In this document: positions 34,917 to 44,844 of the stretch, one piece after another | How the letters are laid out: the number at the start of each line of letters is the position of its first letter | Position numbering within the stretch: position 1 is the stretch's first letter | Source: G020354785 sp964534745 | GTDB lineage: Bacteria > Bacteroidota > Bacteroidia > Bacteroidales > UBA10428 | DNA length: 64,000 nt | Direction: 5' to 3' | Assembly: GCA_964534745.1 (NCBI GenBank) | Contig: CAZHQW010000006.1 | Coordinates: 1-64,000 of the forward strand | Made by a program: the position numbers and the translations under genes | The notes under the pieces: model-generated | Seen by the model: the letters and a program-made list of their open reading frames with translations, nothing else | Told to the model about the DNA's origin: nothing | Databases searched by the model: none

Positions 34917-35597
34917 ATGAAATATTTGCTGGCAGCAGTGCCTCTTTTGTTAATCCTTACCACATGCAAAAAAGGTGCTTATGAAGAAAAGTACAATAAC
35001 GGTCTTATCGAATACAGAATAAACTACCTTGAAAACGAAATGACGCAGATATCACCAAGCTTGTTGCCTAAAAAGATGAAGCTTGAATTCAGTCCCAATT
35101 ATTCCACAAATACTATTGAAGGATTTATGGGCTTTTTCAAACTCAGCAACCACACAAATTTTAAGCATAAGAAGTGCATTACCCTGCTGGAAGTCCTGAA
35201 TAAGAAATACATTTTTAAAGGCAGGAAAGGTGAATCAATGTGCTGCTTTAATGAACATCCGGATATGGAGATAGAATACACTGACGAGGTTAAGGAAATA
35301 GCCGGACTGTTATGCAAAAAGGCGATTGTTACCCTTCCCGGCCAGAATGACACATTCAGTATTTATTATACCGATGAGATATCAATATCAAAACCCAATT
35401 CAACCAACCCCTATAATCAGATTGACGGTGTACTGATGGAATTTCAGCTAAAGCTTGCTTATTTGAAGATGCAGTTTACTGCAGAAAAATTTGTGCCAAG
35501 CCAGAATAACAAAACCAGGGAATTCAAAGTGCCGGATAATTGCCTTGAAGTTAACAGGGAGCAGATGACCTATATTATTAAAAGGCTTATGGAATGA
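34917..35597 (+). CDS. Lipoprotein of unknown function, GLPGLI-like
   Basis: A 226-aa protein with lipobox ILTTC (residue ~17). The mature part (IEYRINYLENEM, KKMKLEFSPNYSTNTIEGFM, KEIAGLLCKKAIVTLPG, SIYYTDEI) follows the general order of beta-strands in GLPGLI/DUF4412-type Bacteroidota proteins: an 'IEY' opening and a middle 'I.G..C.KA' element. That resemblance is by eye only. Single gene, 123 bp before ftsK. Confidence 0.65.
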   Translation: MKYLLAAVPLLLILTTCKKGAYEEKYNNGLIEYRINYLENEMTQISPSLLPKKMKLEFSPNYSTNTIEGFMGFFKLSNHTNFKHKKCITLLEVLNKKYIFKGRKGESMCCFNEHPDMEIEYTDEVKEIAGLLCKKAIVTLPGQNDTFSIYYTDEISISKPNSTNPYNQIDGVLMEFQLKLAYLKMQFTAEKFVPSQNNKTREFKVPDNCLEVNREQMTYIIKRLME

Positions 35598-35720
35598 CCG
35601 CCATGTAACTTATTAACCGCTACCTGTTATTAACTTTAGTAATTAACCCTTTTATTATTTTAATTTAAATCAAACACTTATTAATTTTAAGGCATATTTG
35701 TAATGCTTTAAAGTTAATCA

Positions 35721-38099
35721 ATGGGCAGAAAGAAAAATCAGAACGGCAATTTAAAAAAGAGAGGTCTGGTTGCACTAATAAAGGATGAAAGATTCGGATT
35801 TACTGTCGGATTAATAATCACATGTTTTGCAATCCTTGTTTTTCTTTCGTTGCTATCGTATCTTTTTACATGGACAAAAGATTCTGAATTTAGGTGCAGC
35901 GAGGTTTTTTCGGATGGACAGGTTTTTAACTGGGCAGGAAAGGTTGGAGCCTGTCTTGCCACATTGCTTATAGAACGATGGTTCGGCATTGTATCATTCT
36001 CAATTCCTTTTATGATTCTTATTCTGGGCCTCTCACTGCTTAATGTTAAAGTCCTTCCCCTTGGCAAGACAATAAGGATTTCAATTATAGGCACAATAAT
36101 CCTTTCTGTATGGCTTGCATTTATACTGAAGGAATATGATACCTCGGAAGGGCAGTTTATACTGTTCAGGTACGGACTGGGAGGTGGACATGGGTCTTTT
36201 GTGAGTGGATGGCTTATCGGATTCATTGGCAAAATAGGAACTGCATTTTTACTCCTTATTGCCACTTTTGCACTGGTTATTTTCTCATTCAGGAACTCAT
36301 TCGGACTTCTGAAATCATTTTTTAAATATATAATTAATAAAATATCAAAAATATATTCAGGAGCAACAGCAGAAAATGAAACTGGCACAGTTGAAATAGA
36401 GCTCGATACAGGCAATAAGTCCGAAGACCTTGTGTTTGAGACCGAATTTCCGCTGAGAGAACCCCCTGATAGCAGTAATAAAGAAGATGAGATAACCGGA
36501 CTTGCTGAAGAGGAAGATGAGACTATAACAGCAGGGAGTAATGATAATAAAGATGAAGCCGACGATATGCTGGATATCGAGGAGCTTGAGGATTATGATC
36601 CTACACTCGAGCTCAGCAAGTTCAAGCTTCCTACGCTTGATCTGCTTGAAAAATACGAAAATCCCGACTCAAGTGTTACCAACGAAGAGCTGATAAGCAA
36701 TAAGAACAAGATCGTTGAAACCCTGGCCCACTACAAAATAAAAATTAACAAGATCAAGGCGACTATAGGTCCGGCAGTTACTCTCTACGAGATAGTTCCT
36801 GCTCCGGGTGTCCGTATTTCAAGGATTAAGAGCCTCGAAGACGACATAGCATTAAATCTTGCTGCGCTGGGCATAAGGATAATAGCACCGATACCGGGGA
36901 GGGGGACCATAGGAATAGAGGTGCCCAATCAAAATCCTGAGATAGTATCCATCAGATCTATCTTAAGTTCCAGAAAGTTCCAGGAATCTGATTATGACCT
37001 GACTATTGCACTCGGTAAGACAATATCAAACGAAACCTATGTCTTTGACCTCACAAAAATGCCGCATCTGCTTGTAGCCGGGGCAACCGGACAAGGGAAG
37101 TCGGTGGGACTGAATACCATAATTGCCTCACTTCTGTTTAAAAATCACCCGGCCAAACTGAAACTCGTTCTGATTGACCCCAAGAAAGTTGAGCTTACAC
37201 TATACTCAAGGATAGAAAAGCATTACCTTGCCAAAGTTCCCGATATCGAGGATGCTATTATTAACGGTACGCAGAATGTGATATACACTCTGAACTCACT
37301 GACCATTGAAATGGATCAGCGTTATGACCTGCTGAAGAAAGCCCAGGTGAGAAATATTAAAGAATACAACCAGAAATTCATCAAGCGCAGGCTTAATCCT
37401 GAAAAGGGACACCGCTATATGCCATATATAGTGGTAATAATAGATGAGTTTGCCGATCTTATCATGATAGCAGGCAAGGAAGTGGAAATGCCCCTGGCCC
37501 GTCTGGCTCAACTGGCAAGAGCCATTGGAATTCATCTGGTTATAGCCACACAGAGGCCCACTACAAATATAATCACGGGTATTATTAAAGCAAACTTCCC
37601 TGCAAGGATGGCCTTCAGGGTAACATCAATGATTGATTCAAGGACCATACTTGACAGTCCGGGAGCCAACCAGCTGGTTGGGAGAGGTGATATGCTATTC
37701 GCCCAGGGGAATGATATGATCAGGCTGCAGTGTGCATTTATTGACATACCCGAAATTGAAAAGATAACTGAATATATAGGTTCGCAGCAAGCCTTTGCAA
37801 CAGCAATGTATCTGCCTGAATATGCAGATGACAGTTCATTTGAAACAGCTGAGGTCGACCTGTCAAAACGAGACAACCTTTTTAACGAAGCTGCAAGGCT
37901 GGTTGTCATTCACCAGCAAGGCTCAACATCACTGATACAAAGAAAATTTTCCATAGGTTACAACCGGGCGGGACGTATCATTGACCAGCTCGAGGCAGCA
38001 GGTATAGTCGGACCCTTTGAAGGAAGCAAAGCCCGCCAGGTTATGTTCTCTGACGAATACTCCCTGGAACAGTTTTTGAATTCCCTGAATAATAAATAA
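35721..38099 (+). CDS. ftsK: DNA translocase FtsK
   Basis: A 792-aa septal DNA pump that moves chromosome ends to XerCD/dif before division. Four to five N-terminal TM helices (~25-200), an acidic linker (~225-300), then the motor: alpha domain, Walker A GATGQGKSVGLN (~452-463), Walker B VVIIDEFADLIM, and a C-terminal winged-helix gamma domain (LIQRKFSIGYNRAGRIIDQL) that reads KOPS sites. Followed after 9 bp by a LolA-like gene. Confidence 0.97.
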   Translation: MGRKKNQNGNLKKRGLVALIKDERFGFTVGLIITCFAILVFLSLLSYLFTWTKDSEFRCSEVFSDGQVFNWAGKVGACLATLLIERWFGIVSFSIPFMILILGLSLLNVKVLPLGKTIRISIIGTIILSVWLAFILKEYDTSEGQFILFRYGLGGGHGSFVSGWLIGFIGKIGTAFLLLIATFALVIFSFRNSFGLLKSFFKYIINKISKIYSGATAENETGTVEIELDTGNKSEDLVFETEFPLREPPDSSNKEDEITGLAEEEDETITAGSNDNKDEADDMLDIEELEDYDPTLELSKFKLPTLDLLEKYENPDSSVTNEELISNKNKIVETLAHYKIKINKIKATIGPAVTLYEIVPAPGVRISRIKSLEDDIALNLAALGIRIIAPIPGRGTIGIEVPNQNPEIVSIRSILSSRKFQESDYDLTIALGKTISNETYVFDLTKMPHLLVAGATGQGKSVGLNTIIASLLFKNHPAKLKLVLIDPKKVELTLYSRIEKHYLAKVPDIEDAIINGTQNVIYTLNSLTIEMDQRYDLLKKAQVRNIKEYNQKFIKRRLNPEKGHRYMPYIVVIIDEFADLIMIAGKEVEMPLARLAQLARAIGIHLVIATQRPTTNIITGIIKANFPARMAFRVTSMIDSRTILDSPGANQLVGRGDMLFAQGNDMIRLQCAFIDIPEIEKITEYIGSQQAFATAMYLPEYADDSSFETAEVDLSKRDNLFNEAARLVVIHQQGSTSLIQRKFSIGYNRAGRIIDQLEAAGIVGPFEGSKARQVMFSDEYSLEQFLNSLNNK

Positions 38100-38108
38100 T
38101 AATTAGCC

Positions 38109-38756
38109 ATGCAAAAATATATTCTTGTCTTTACGATGCTGCTTATTGCACAGTATTCCCTGTGCCAGCAGGATTCTGAAGCCCGTGAGATACTGGACAG
38201 GGTGGCTGAGAAATCAAAATCCTTTAAATCGATCCGGGCTGACTATGAACTGGTAATTGAAGACCGTAAAGAAGAGGTGCAAACAGAAAGCAAGGGAAGG
38301 ATAATCATTAAGAAAAACAAATATAAACTGGAATCCGATGAATCAACAATATATTATGACGGCAGGACTATGTGGACCTATACCCCGGATAACCATGAAG
38401 TAGTAATATCGGAACCCGATACCCTTGATGAAAATTTCCTCGTTAACCCGGCAAGCATATTTGATATCTATAACAGGGATTTCAAATACAGGTATGACGG
38501 CGAAATTGATGTTGGCAACATTAAGATGCATGAGATACACATGTTTCCAAAAAACCTGGAACAGCCGTATTCAAGAATTATTTTACATATAAATGCAGGC
38601 AAAAACCTGTTGTCGGGTATAAAGATAGTTGGCAAGGACGGGGTTGATTATACCATTTCTCTTGATAATTATATCACAGATGAAGATATCGATGATTCTG
38701 TATTTACTTTCAACAGCTCAAAATATAAGAAAGCGGAGATAATAGACCTCAGGTAA
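38109..38756 (+). CDS. lolA: LolA-like outer-membrane lipoprotein carrier protein
   Basis: A 215-aa protein with signal peptide (LLIAQYSLCQ). The LolA/LolB beta-barrel fold is indicated by SFKSIRADYELVIED, GRIIIKKNKYKLESDE, YYDGRTMWTYTPDNHEVVI and DYTISLDNY. It ferries lipoproteins across the periplasm. The ftsK-lolA order is also found in other Bacteroidota and in proteobacteria. Convergent with the HD-domain gene, 20 bp apart. Confidence 0.88.
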   Translation: MQKYILVFTMLLIAQYSLCQQDSEAREILDRVAEKSKSFKSIRADYELVIEDRKEEVQTESKGRIIIKKNKYKLESDESTIYYDGRTMWTYTPDNHEVVISEPDTLDENFLVNPASIFDIYNRDFKYRYDGEIDVGNIKMHEIHMFPKNLEQPYSRIILHINAGKNLLSGIKIVGKDGVDYTISLDNYITDEDIDDSVFTFNSSKYKKAEIIDLR

Positions 38757-38776
38757 GACGTGAGCTGCCACTCCTC

Positions 38777-40930
38777 CTACTGCGGATATACAATCCTTGC
38801 ATGATATATGTTCTTCAGTCTTTTTATGAATACCTCCTTAATAGTAGTAATATCCCTGAAGGTAATATTCGCATTATTATACTGCTCTTCCTTTTGCTGG
38901 TAGCTGATAATATTTTCCACGGTCTTTTCGAGTGTCTTTTCATTAATTGTCTTAAGGCTCCTTGAGGCGGCTTCAACTGCATCAGCCATCATCATTATTG
39001 CCGTTTCTTTTGAAAAAGGTTTTGGCCCCGGGTACGAGAACTTCCTCACATCCACTTCTTCCTCAGGATACTTTTTAATATAGGAACGGTAAAAATACTG
39101 CACAGTGGTCGTGCCGTGGTGAGTTCTTATAAAATCAACTATAGCCTGGGGCAGATTGTGCTTCCGGGCCGTTTCAACGCCGTTTTCAACATGGCTTATT
39201 ATTATTTTTGCACTCTCTTCAAACTCAAGGTTATCATGGGGATTAATATCGGAAGACTGGTTTTCAATATAGTATATAGGTTTGGCCATTTTACCTATGT
39301 CGTGATACAAAGCGGCTGTCCGCACCAGTAAAGGATTTCCGCCAACCTTTATTGTGGCCTCCTCGGCCAGGTTGGCAACCTGCAGCGAATGCTGAAAAGT
39401 GCCGGGTGCAGTCTCTGCCAGTTTTCTTAATAAAGGCTGGTTGGTATCGGACAATTCAAACAGCGTGGCATCGGAAAGGAAACCGAAAGTTTTTTCGAAT
39501 ATGTACATTAAAGGATAGGCAATAAGAACAAGTATTCCATTTATGCCGAACCAGGCAAATATAGTCAGATCCTCGGAGGTCATATTTGTTACGTTACCTT
39601 CCTTGACGATCATAATGCCGAAATAAAGTGCACAATAGGTGATAAAGACCAGCAGTGCTGTAATAACCAGCTTCGATCTCCTGTAAAGGTTTGTCAGGCT
39701 GAAAATTGCTACCATACCTGCTATGGAGCTCAGAAAGACAAACTCAAAGCTATTGGGTGCAAAAAAGCCTATTAACAATATCGCTATGAAATGAATAAAC
39801 AATGCCAGGCGTTCGTCGTAAAATGTTTTCAGAATTATCGGGAGGATAACAAAAGGTATAACATAGATGTTTACGCTATTCAGCCTGGTGATCAGGCTTG
39901 CAATCAGAATAATCAGGATAAAAAGGAAAAGTATAAATCCGGTCTTCTTGGTATCATTTAATACTTCTTTCCTGAAGTTATACAGGAAAAGGAATATAAC
40001 CAGCATTGACAGAAACACGAGGATACTTTTACCAAGTTTGACCAGCTGGTCGGTCATGAAGCCTAACTGCTGTTCATATTCCATTTTTAATGACTCCAGA
40101 ACCCTGAATTTATCATTCGTAACAACCTCCCCGTTTGAAATTACTAGCTGCCCCTTCTGTATCATGCCATGAGTAAGTGATATTTTATCTATAATTTCTT
40201 TCTGTGCCTTCATTGACTTGCTCTCGTCATAGTTGACATTAACCTTAATGAAGGTATTAAGGTCAAACTGCTTGAAAAAACTGCGGTACCTTTTGGTATA
40301 ATATGTATTGTTATCAGTAAGGTATTGATTCAGGCTCATTTTCAGGTATTCATATGCAGACTTTGTTGTGAACATATCTTCAAGCTCCAGTTCCTCACTT
40401 ATGTTCCCTTTTATAACATGTACAGAAGTTATTTTCCTGTTAAGTTTTTCCTCCAGATCACCTATTTCAATTATACCTTTCAAATATATTTTTTGCAGCT
40501 GCTCTGTTATGTAATCCCTTATTTGTGCACCCATTTCAATAAGGCTGTTGTAATTGCCGCTGTTTAAATATTCCTTTTCACTTCTGATTCTGAATTCGGC
40601 CATTGTATACTCTGACCACTTTCGGTCAAATGTTTCTTCAAACTTCTCCAGCTGGTCCGTAACTATATAAGCATCATAAGCAAAATAAGGTTTGAAAAAC
40701 CTCATAACCGAGTCTCTTTCTTTAGCAAGCATCGACTCCGATTTATAAATAGGAAAGTCAAAAGGAGCTTTCAGGTCATCGTGCTTCCATACCTCCATCT
40801 TCCTGAATTCGTATTTGAATTTGCCCTGTCTCGGGAATAAGTATACTATTATAAATGCACTGATAATGAATAAAAAAACTACAGTTATCAGTTTTAAATT
40901 TTCCCTTATATATTTAAAAAACCTGCTCAA
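38777..40930 (-). CDS. 7TM-HD (HDIG) phosphohydrolase, PgpH-like
   Basis: A 717-aa protein: one TM helix (~14-32), an extracytoplasmic 7TMR-HDED-type domain (~45-280), a cluster of seven TM helices (~300-485), then a cytoplasmic HD domain with RTAALYHDIGKM and IVDFIRTHHGTT. Proteins of this architecture (Listeria PgpH) hydrolyse c-di-AMP and sense external signals. Substrate in this organism is inferred from family only. Confidence 0.92.
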   Translation of the reverse strand: MSRFFKYIRENLKLITVVFLFIISAFIIVYLFPRQGKFKYEFRKMEVWKHDDLKAPFDFPIYKSESMLAKERDSVMRFFKPYFAYDAYIVTDQLEKFEETFDRKWSEYTMAEFRIRSEKEYLNSGNYNSLIEMGAQIRDYITEQLQKIYLKGIIEIGDLEEKLNRKITSVHVIKGNISEELELEDMFTTKSAYEYLKMSLNQYLTDNNTYYTKRYRSFFKQFDLNTFIKVNVNYDESKSMKAQKEIIDKISLTHGMIQKGQLVISNGEVVTNDKFRVLESLKMEYEQQLGFMTDQLVKLGKSILVFLSMLVIFLFLYNFRKEVLNDTKKTGFILFLFILIILIASLITRLNSVNIYVIPFVILPIILKTFYDERLALFIHFIAILLIGFFAPNSFEFVFLSSIAGMVAIFSLTNLYRRSKLVITALLVFITYCALYFGIMIVKEGNVTNMTSEDLTIFAWFGINGILVLIAYPLMYIFEKTFGFLSDATLFELSDTNQPLLRKLAETAPGTFQHSLQVANLAEEATIKVGGNPLLVRTAALYHDIGKMAKPIYYIENQSSDINPHDNLEFEESAKIIISHVENGVETARKHNLPQAIVDFIRTHHGTTTVQYFYRSYIKKYPEEEVDVRKFSYPGPKPFSKETAIMMMADAVEAASRSLKTINEKTLEKTVENIISYQQKEEQYNNANITFRDITTIKEVFIKRLKNIYHARIVYPQ

Positions 40931-40945
40931 CGGATGAATATTTGG

Positions 40946-40975
40946 ATTTTATTAATACAAATTTTATTAATACAA
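40946..40975. repeat. Perfect 15-bp tandem duplication upstream of the HD-domain gene
   Basis: The unit ATTTTATTAATACAA occurs twice head to tail (40946-40960, 40961-40975), 16 bp before the start codon of the minus-strand 7TM-HD gene, within its probable leader or promoter. Purely AT-rich slippage is possible. Confidence 0.75.
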
Positions 40976-41069
40976 AATAAATAAAAATTTACGCTTATTT
41001 ATTTGATAAACAGCAAATATTTATATAAGTTCATTCTTTCGCTGTTATAAATTCTTAAATTTTCCTGCA

Positions 41070-41858
41070 ATGGAATACGGAATAGCGCTTTTAAGTATCA
41101 CGCCTGTAAGAAGAGAAAGCAGCGAGAAAAGTGAAATGACGAGCCAGCTGCTTTTTGGAGAGTGCTTCAAAATACTGGAGATGAAAAATAATTGGGTTCT
41201 GATTGAATCACTATATGATAGACACCAGGGATGGGCAGATGAAATAATGATCACCGAGATCAGTATGGACACGTACAATTTGCTGTCTTCCGGAGCTTCT
41301 CTGACGGTCAGGCAGAAAACGCTGGATTTAATTCTGGCGGACAATTCGACACAGACTATTTTTGCGGGCAGCACCCTGCCGTTTTTTAATATAAATGCCG
41401 GAGGATTTGAGATTGAAGGCAGGCAATACAGGACAAAGGAAAAGCCTCATTGTCCGGATATTAAAAATATAAGGCAGGAATTAGAGAATATTGTAGTAAT
41501 GTATTCTAATGCGCCCTACCTGTGGGGAGGCCGTTCACCGTTTGGTATTGACTGTTCGGGATTAACACAGGTAGTATGCAGGATATGCGGGATCATGCTC
41601 CCCAGGAATGCATCACAGCAATCGGCCTGCGGTAAACCTGTAGCTGACCTCAGGCAGTCAAAAAAGGGTGATCTTGCCTTCTTTGCAAAAGGCAGTCCGG
41701 ATAACATCACCCATACCGGTATATTGCTTCAGCAAGACAGGATTATTCATGCCTCCGGCAGTGTAAGAACAGATATGATTGATGAAAAAGGAATTTTCAA
41801 TGAAGCTCTCGATGTCTATACACACAGACTTGTGAGTATCAGAAATGTTATTGACTGA
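41070..41858 (+). CDS. NlpC/P60 (C40) peptidase with N-terminal SH3-like region
   Basis: A 262-aa protein. The N-terminal part (~1-125) resembles bacterial SH3 domains (SQLLFGECFKILEMKNNWVLI). The C-terminal NlpC/P60 domain has catalytic Cys in FGIDCSGLTQVV, His in THTGILL, and the third polar residue region IIHASG. It probably cuts gamma-D-Glu-mDAP peptide bonds in peptidoglycan turnover. No signal peptide is seen, so action on imported muropeptides in the cytoplasm (YkfC-like) is possible. Convergent with the nitroreductase gene, 6 bp apart. Confidence 0.92.
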   Translation: MEYGIALLSITPVRRESSEKSEMTSQLLFGECFKILEMKNNWVLIESLYDRHQGWADEIMITEISMDTYNLLSSGASLTVRQKTLDLILADNSTQTIFAGSTLPFFNINAGGFEIEGRQYRTKEKPHCPDIKNIRQELENIVVMYSNAPYLWGGRSPFGIDCSGLTQVVCRICGIMLPRNASQQSACGKPVADLRQSKKGDLAFFAKGSPDNITHTGILLQQDRIIHASGSVRTDMIDEKGIFNEALDVYTHRLVSIRNVID

Positions 41859-41864
41859 CAATAA

Positions 41865-42440
41865 TTAACAGTATAGGACTATCTCATCAAGACTCCTTTT
41901 GGGCACATGATGAACATCATTCTTATCTCTCCAGTACTGAATGTTACCTGTTTCATCAACCTGTTCAAGTATTATTTCCTCGCCAGGTTCACCCAGGGCT
42001 ATGACCAGAGGAATCTGGTACTTCATGGGAATCTTCAGATCCTTCCTTAATCCCGGCCTGTTCAGTGATCCAATCATGCAGCCGCCAAGTCCCCTTTCAA
42101 CGGCACCAAGAAGTATGCTCTGGGCAGCAATGCCAACGTCAACTTCAATAGTGGAATGTATTTCAGTATCCCCCAGTATTATTATATAACCTGCGGGCCT
42201 CTCCCCTTCCCCCGGTCCGTCCCAGTTTTTAAGATAATATGCCCACTTAAGGTGTTTGAATATCTTCGAATTTTTCTGCGTGTCAACAGACAGTAAAAAC
42301 TTCAGCCCCTGTATATTGCCGCTGGATGCCGATAACCTCGCAAAATCCACCAGTTCCTTCAGTGTATCCATATCAATCATATGATCCTGCCTGAACCTTC
42401 TGTAGCTTCTGTTCCTTTTAATCAGATCCTTAAATTCCAT
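41865..42440 (-). CDS. Nitroreductase family protein
   Basis: A 191-aa flavoprotein of the NAD(P)H nitroreductase fold: KRNRSYRRFRQD (FMN phosphate contact), ARLSASSGNIQGLKFLLS, GIAAQSILLGAVERGLGGCMIGS and a C-terminal ALGEPGE. The ATG at 42440 is preferred over 42467 because a -7 box (42465-42472) would start transcription near 42458. Physiological substrate unknown. Divergent from trxB. Confidence 0.9.
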   Translation of the reverse strand: MEFKDLIKRNRSYRRFRQDHMIDMDTLKELVDFARLSASSGNIQGLKFLLSVDTQKNSKIFKHLKWAYYLKNWDGPGEGERPAGYIIILGDTEIHSTIEVDVGIAAQSILLGAVERGLGGCMIGSLNRPGLRKDLKIPMKYQIPLVIALGEPGEEIILEQVDETGNIQYWRDKNDVHHVPKRSLDEIVLYC

Positions 42441-42464
42441 AAAAGTTTTAAGTGTTTGTTTAAT

Positions 42465-42472
42465 CAAATATA
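42465..42472 (-). promoter_or_regulatory. Candidate -7 element for the nitroreductase gene
   Basis: The minus strand reads TATATTTG, an exact -7 consensus match 24 bp upstream of the ATG at 42440. No -33 TTTG at the right distance. Confidence 0.4.
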
Positions 42473-42538
42473 ATTTATTTTTGTTTACTATTATTAATTA
42501 TATTTATTACATAAAATAAGCTGAAAAAAAGAAATAAA

Positions 42539-43543
42539 ATGAGCCTTTTTAAGCCAATTGAAAATCTTGATAATGATAGAAAAGAAAAAGACTCTGCAGC
42601 AGGGTCAGAAAGAGTAAGGTGCCTGATTATAGGTTCGGGTCCGGCAGGCTACACTGCTGCCATATATGCAGCAAGGGCAAACATAAAACCAGTTTTGTAT
42701 GAGGGACTGGAGCCAGGTGGACAATTAACGACAACCACTGATGTCGAAAATTACCCGGGTTACCCCGGGGGGGTAAGCGGACCAAAAATGATGGAGGATT
42801 TTAAGAAACAGGCAGAAAAGTTTGGTGCCGATTGCCGCAGGGGCATTGCCACAGCCGCTGATCTGTCATCTGCCCCGTATAAAGTTACATTTGACAGTAA
42901 CCATGTCCTTCTGTGCGATGCCTTAATTATAGCTACAGGGGCGACAGCCCGCTACCTGGGACTGGAATCCGAAACTAAATTCAAAGGTTCGGGGGTATCT
43001 GCATGCGCAACCTGCGACGGCTTTTTTTACAAAGGAAGGGATATTGCAGTTGTCGGGGGTGGTGACTCTGCATGCGAAGAGGCACTATACCTGTCAGGCT
43101 TATGCAATAAAGTGTATATGATCATAAGGAAAAACTATATGAGAGCCAGCAAGATTATGCAGGAAAGAGTGATGAAAACACCTAATATTGAAATACTTTT
43201 TGAAAGAAACACCAGGGAACTGCGGGGAAAAGACGTGCTGGAGGAAGCAGTGCTCATAAAAAGAATGGGGCAGCCTGATGAAGAGGAAGAAAGAATAAAG
43301 ATTGACGGATTCTTCCTGGCAATAGGACATGTGCCAAACTCACATCTTTTCAGGGACTATCTTGAAACTGATGAAACCGGGTATATAAAAACGCTTCCCG
43401 GTACTTCAAAAACAAAAATTCCCGGTGTTTTTGCGTGCGGTGATGTCCAGGATCCGGTATACAGGCAGGCTGTGACAGCTGCAGGCTCAGGATGCCGGGC
43501 AGCTATCGATGCCGAAAGGTATCTTTCTGAAAAAGGGATCTAG
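42539..43543 (+). CDS. trxB: Thioredoxin reductase
   Basis: A 334-aa flavoenzyme passing electrons from NADPH to thioredoxin. FAD motif GSGPAGYTAAIYAARA (~34), redox-active CATCDGFF, NADPH motif GGGDSACEEA, and the C-terminal GVFACGDVQDP. It carries about 28 extra, charged residues before the FAD motif compared with typical TrxB. It ends 1 bp before the convergent alpha-oxoamine synthase gene. Confidence 0.95.
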   Translation: MSLFKPIENLDNDRKEKDSAAGSERVRCLIIGSGPAGYTAAIYAARANIKPVLYEGLEPGGQLTTTTDVENYPGYPGGVSGPKMMEDFKKQAEKFGADCRRGIATAADLSSAPYKVTFDSNHVLLCDALIIATGATARYLGLESETKFKGSGVSACATCDGFFYKGRDIAVVGGGDSACEEALYLSGLCNKVYMIIRKNYMRASKIMQERVMKTPNIEILFERNTRELRGKDVLEEAVLIKRMGQPDEEEERIKIDGFFLAIGHVPNSHLFRDYLETDETGYIKTLPGTSKTKIPGVFACGDVQDPVYRQAVTAAGSGCRAAIDAERYLSEKGI

Positions 43544-43544
43544 A

Positions 43545-44795
43545 TCATTTATTAAAGAAAGATCCTACTTTGTCTGACTTATAAGTACCGGCTACCAGCT
43601 TTTTATAAACCTCCCCGAAAGCCCTTATTGTCTCCTCCACATCTTTAAGGGTATGAACGGCCGTAGGAATAATTCTCAGCATTATAACATCCCTGGGCAC
43701 TACCGGATACAATACAATTGAGCAGAATATCCTGTAATTCTCCCTGAGATCAATAACCATATTGCTGGCCTCAACTACTGAGCCCGAGAGAAATACGGGA
43801 GTTACCGGGGATTCGGTGTTTCCCAGGTTGAATCCCTTTTCTTTGAGACCGCTCTGAAGGGCCCTGACAATCTTCCAGAGATCCTCCCTTAAAGCGGACT
43901 GGGTCCTGAGCAATTCCAGACGTTTCAATGCACCCACAACCATCGGCATGGGTAATGCTTTGGCAAATACCTGCGAACGCATATTATATCTCAGATAGTT
44001 TATAATATCTTCATTACCTGCAACAAAAGCCCCAATGCCGGCCATTGACTTTGCAAAAGTGGAGAAATAAAGATCAATCTTATCCTGCACGCCGAAGTGT
44101 TCACCGGTACCTGCCCCTGTCTTGCCCATAGTCCCGAAGCCGTGAGCATCGTCAACAAGGATCCTGAAATTAAACTTCTTTTTCAGTGCAGTTATTTTAT
44201 CGAGCTTAGCCAGATCACCTGCCATACCATATACTCCTTCAGTAACTACAAGTATCCCGCCACCCGTCTGATCAACAAGCCTGGCAGCCCTCTCCAGCTG
44301 CTTCTCACAACTCTCAATATTATTATGCGGAAACATGAATCTCTTTCCCAGGTGAAGACGCACACCGTCAAAAATACATGCATGAGCTTCAGAATCATAT
44401 ACAACGACATCATTCCTGCCCAGGAGCGCATCAATAATTGAAACAACACCCTGGTATCCATAGTTAAGAAGAAATGCATCTTCCTTACCCACAAATTCTG
44501 CAAGCTGGTCTTCCAGCTCCTCATGCTTGCCTGTCTGTCCCGTTAACAACCTTGAGCCCATAGGATAGGCCAATCCCCACTCCTTAGCTGCTTCAGCATC
44601 GGCCTTCCTCACTTCAGGATGGTTTGCCAGTCCGATATAATTGTTTAGACTCCATACCAGTACTTCCTTACCCCTGAAAGTCATCCGCGGGCCCAGTTCA
44701 CCCTCCAGCTTCGGAAATATAAAATATCCGTGGCCTACCTGCTGATATTGTCCAAGAGGCCCTTTATTCCTGTAAATTTTATCAAATATATCCAC
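43545..44795 (-). CDS. Alpha-oxoamine synthase family enzyme (KBL/BioF/serine palmitoyltransferase-like)
   Basis: A 416-aa PLP enzyme that condenses an amino acid with an acyl-CoA. Conserved features: NNYIGLANHPEV, SRLLTGQTGKHEELE, VVYDSEAHACIFDGVR, VDDAHGFGTMGKTG (PLP-binding Asp and His) and the Schiff-base lysine in STFAKSMAGIG. The family includes KBL, BioF and serine palmitoyltransferase, the first enzyme of sphingolipid synthesis in Bacteroidota. No bio or tdh neighbours are present, so a sphingolipid role is possible but not decided by sequence. A clear promoter lies upstream. Confidence 0.85.
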   Translation of the reverse strand: MDIFDKIYRNKGPLGQYQQVGHGYFIFPKLEGELGPRMTFRGKEVLVWSLNNYIGLANHPEVRKADAEAAKEWGLAYPMGSRLLTGQTGKHEELEDQLAEFVGKEDAFLLNYGYQGVVSIIDALLGRNDVVVYDSEAHACIFDGVRLHLGKRFMFPHNNIESCEKQLERAARLVDQTGGGILVVTEGVYGMAGDLAKLDKITALKKKFNFRILVDDAHGFGTMGKTGAGTGEHFGVQDKIDLYFSTFAKSMAGIGAFVAGNEDIINYLRYNMRSQVFAKALPMPMVVGALKRLELLRTQSALREDLWKIVRALQSGLKEKGFNLGNTESPVTPVFLSGSVVEASNMVIDLRENYRIFCSIVLYPVVPRDVIMLRIIPTAVHTLKDVEETIRAFGEVYKKLVAGTYKSDKVGSFFNK

Positions 44796-44844
44796 AGTTA
44801 TTAATTTTATTTGTTATTAATTTTTGGCGCTGTAATTTTCAGCA

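Noticed and set aside
44246..44524. 92-aa open frame on the same strand, out of frame within the alpha-oxoamine synthase gene
   Set aside because: The overlapping enzyme is intact and conserved along its whole length; the alternative frame has no protein-like pattern.
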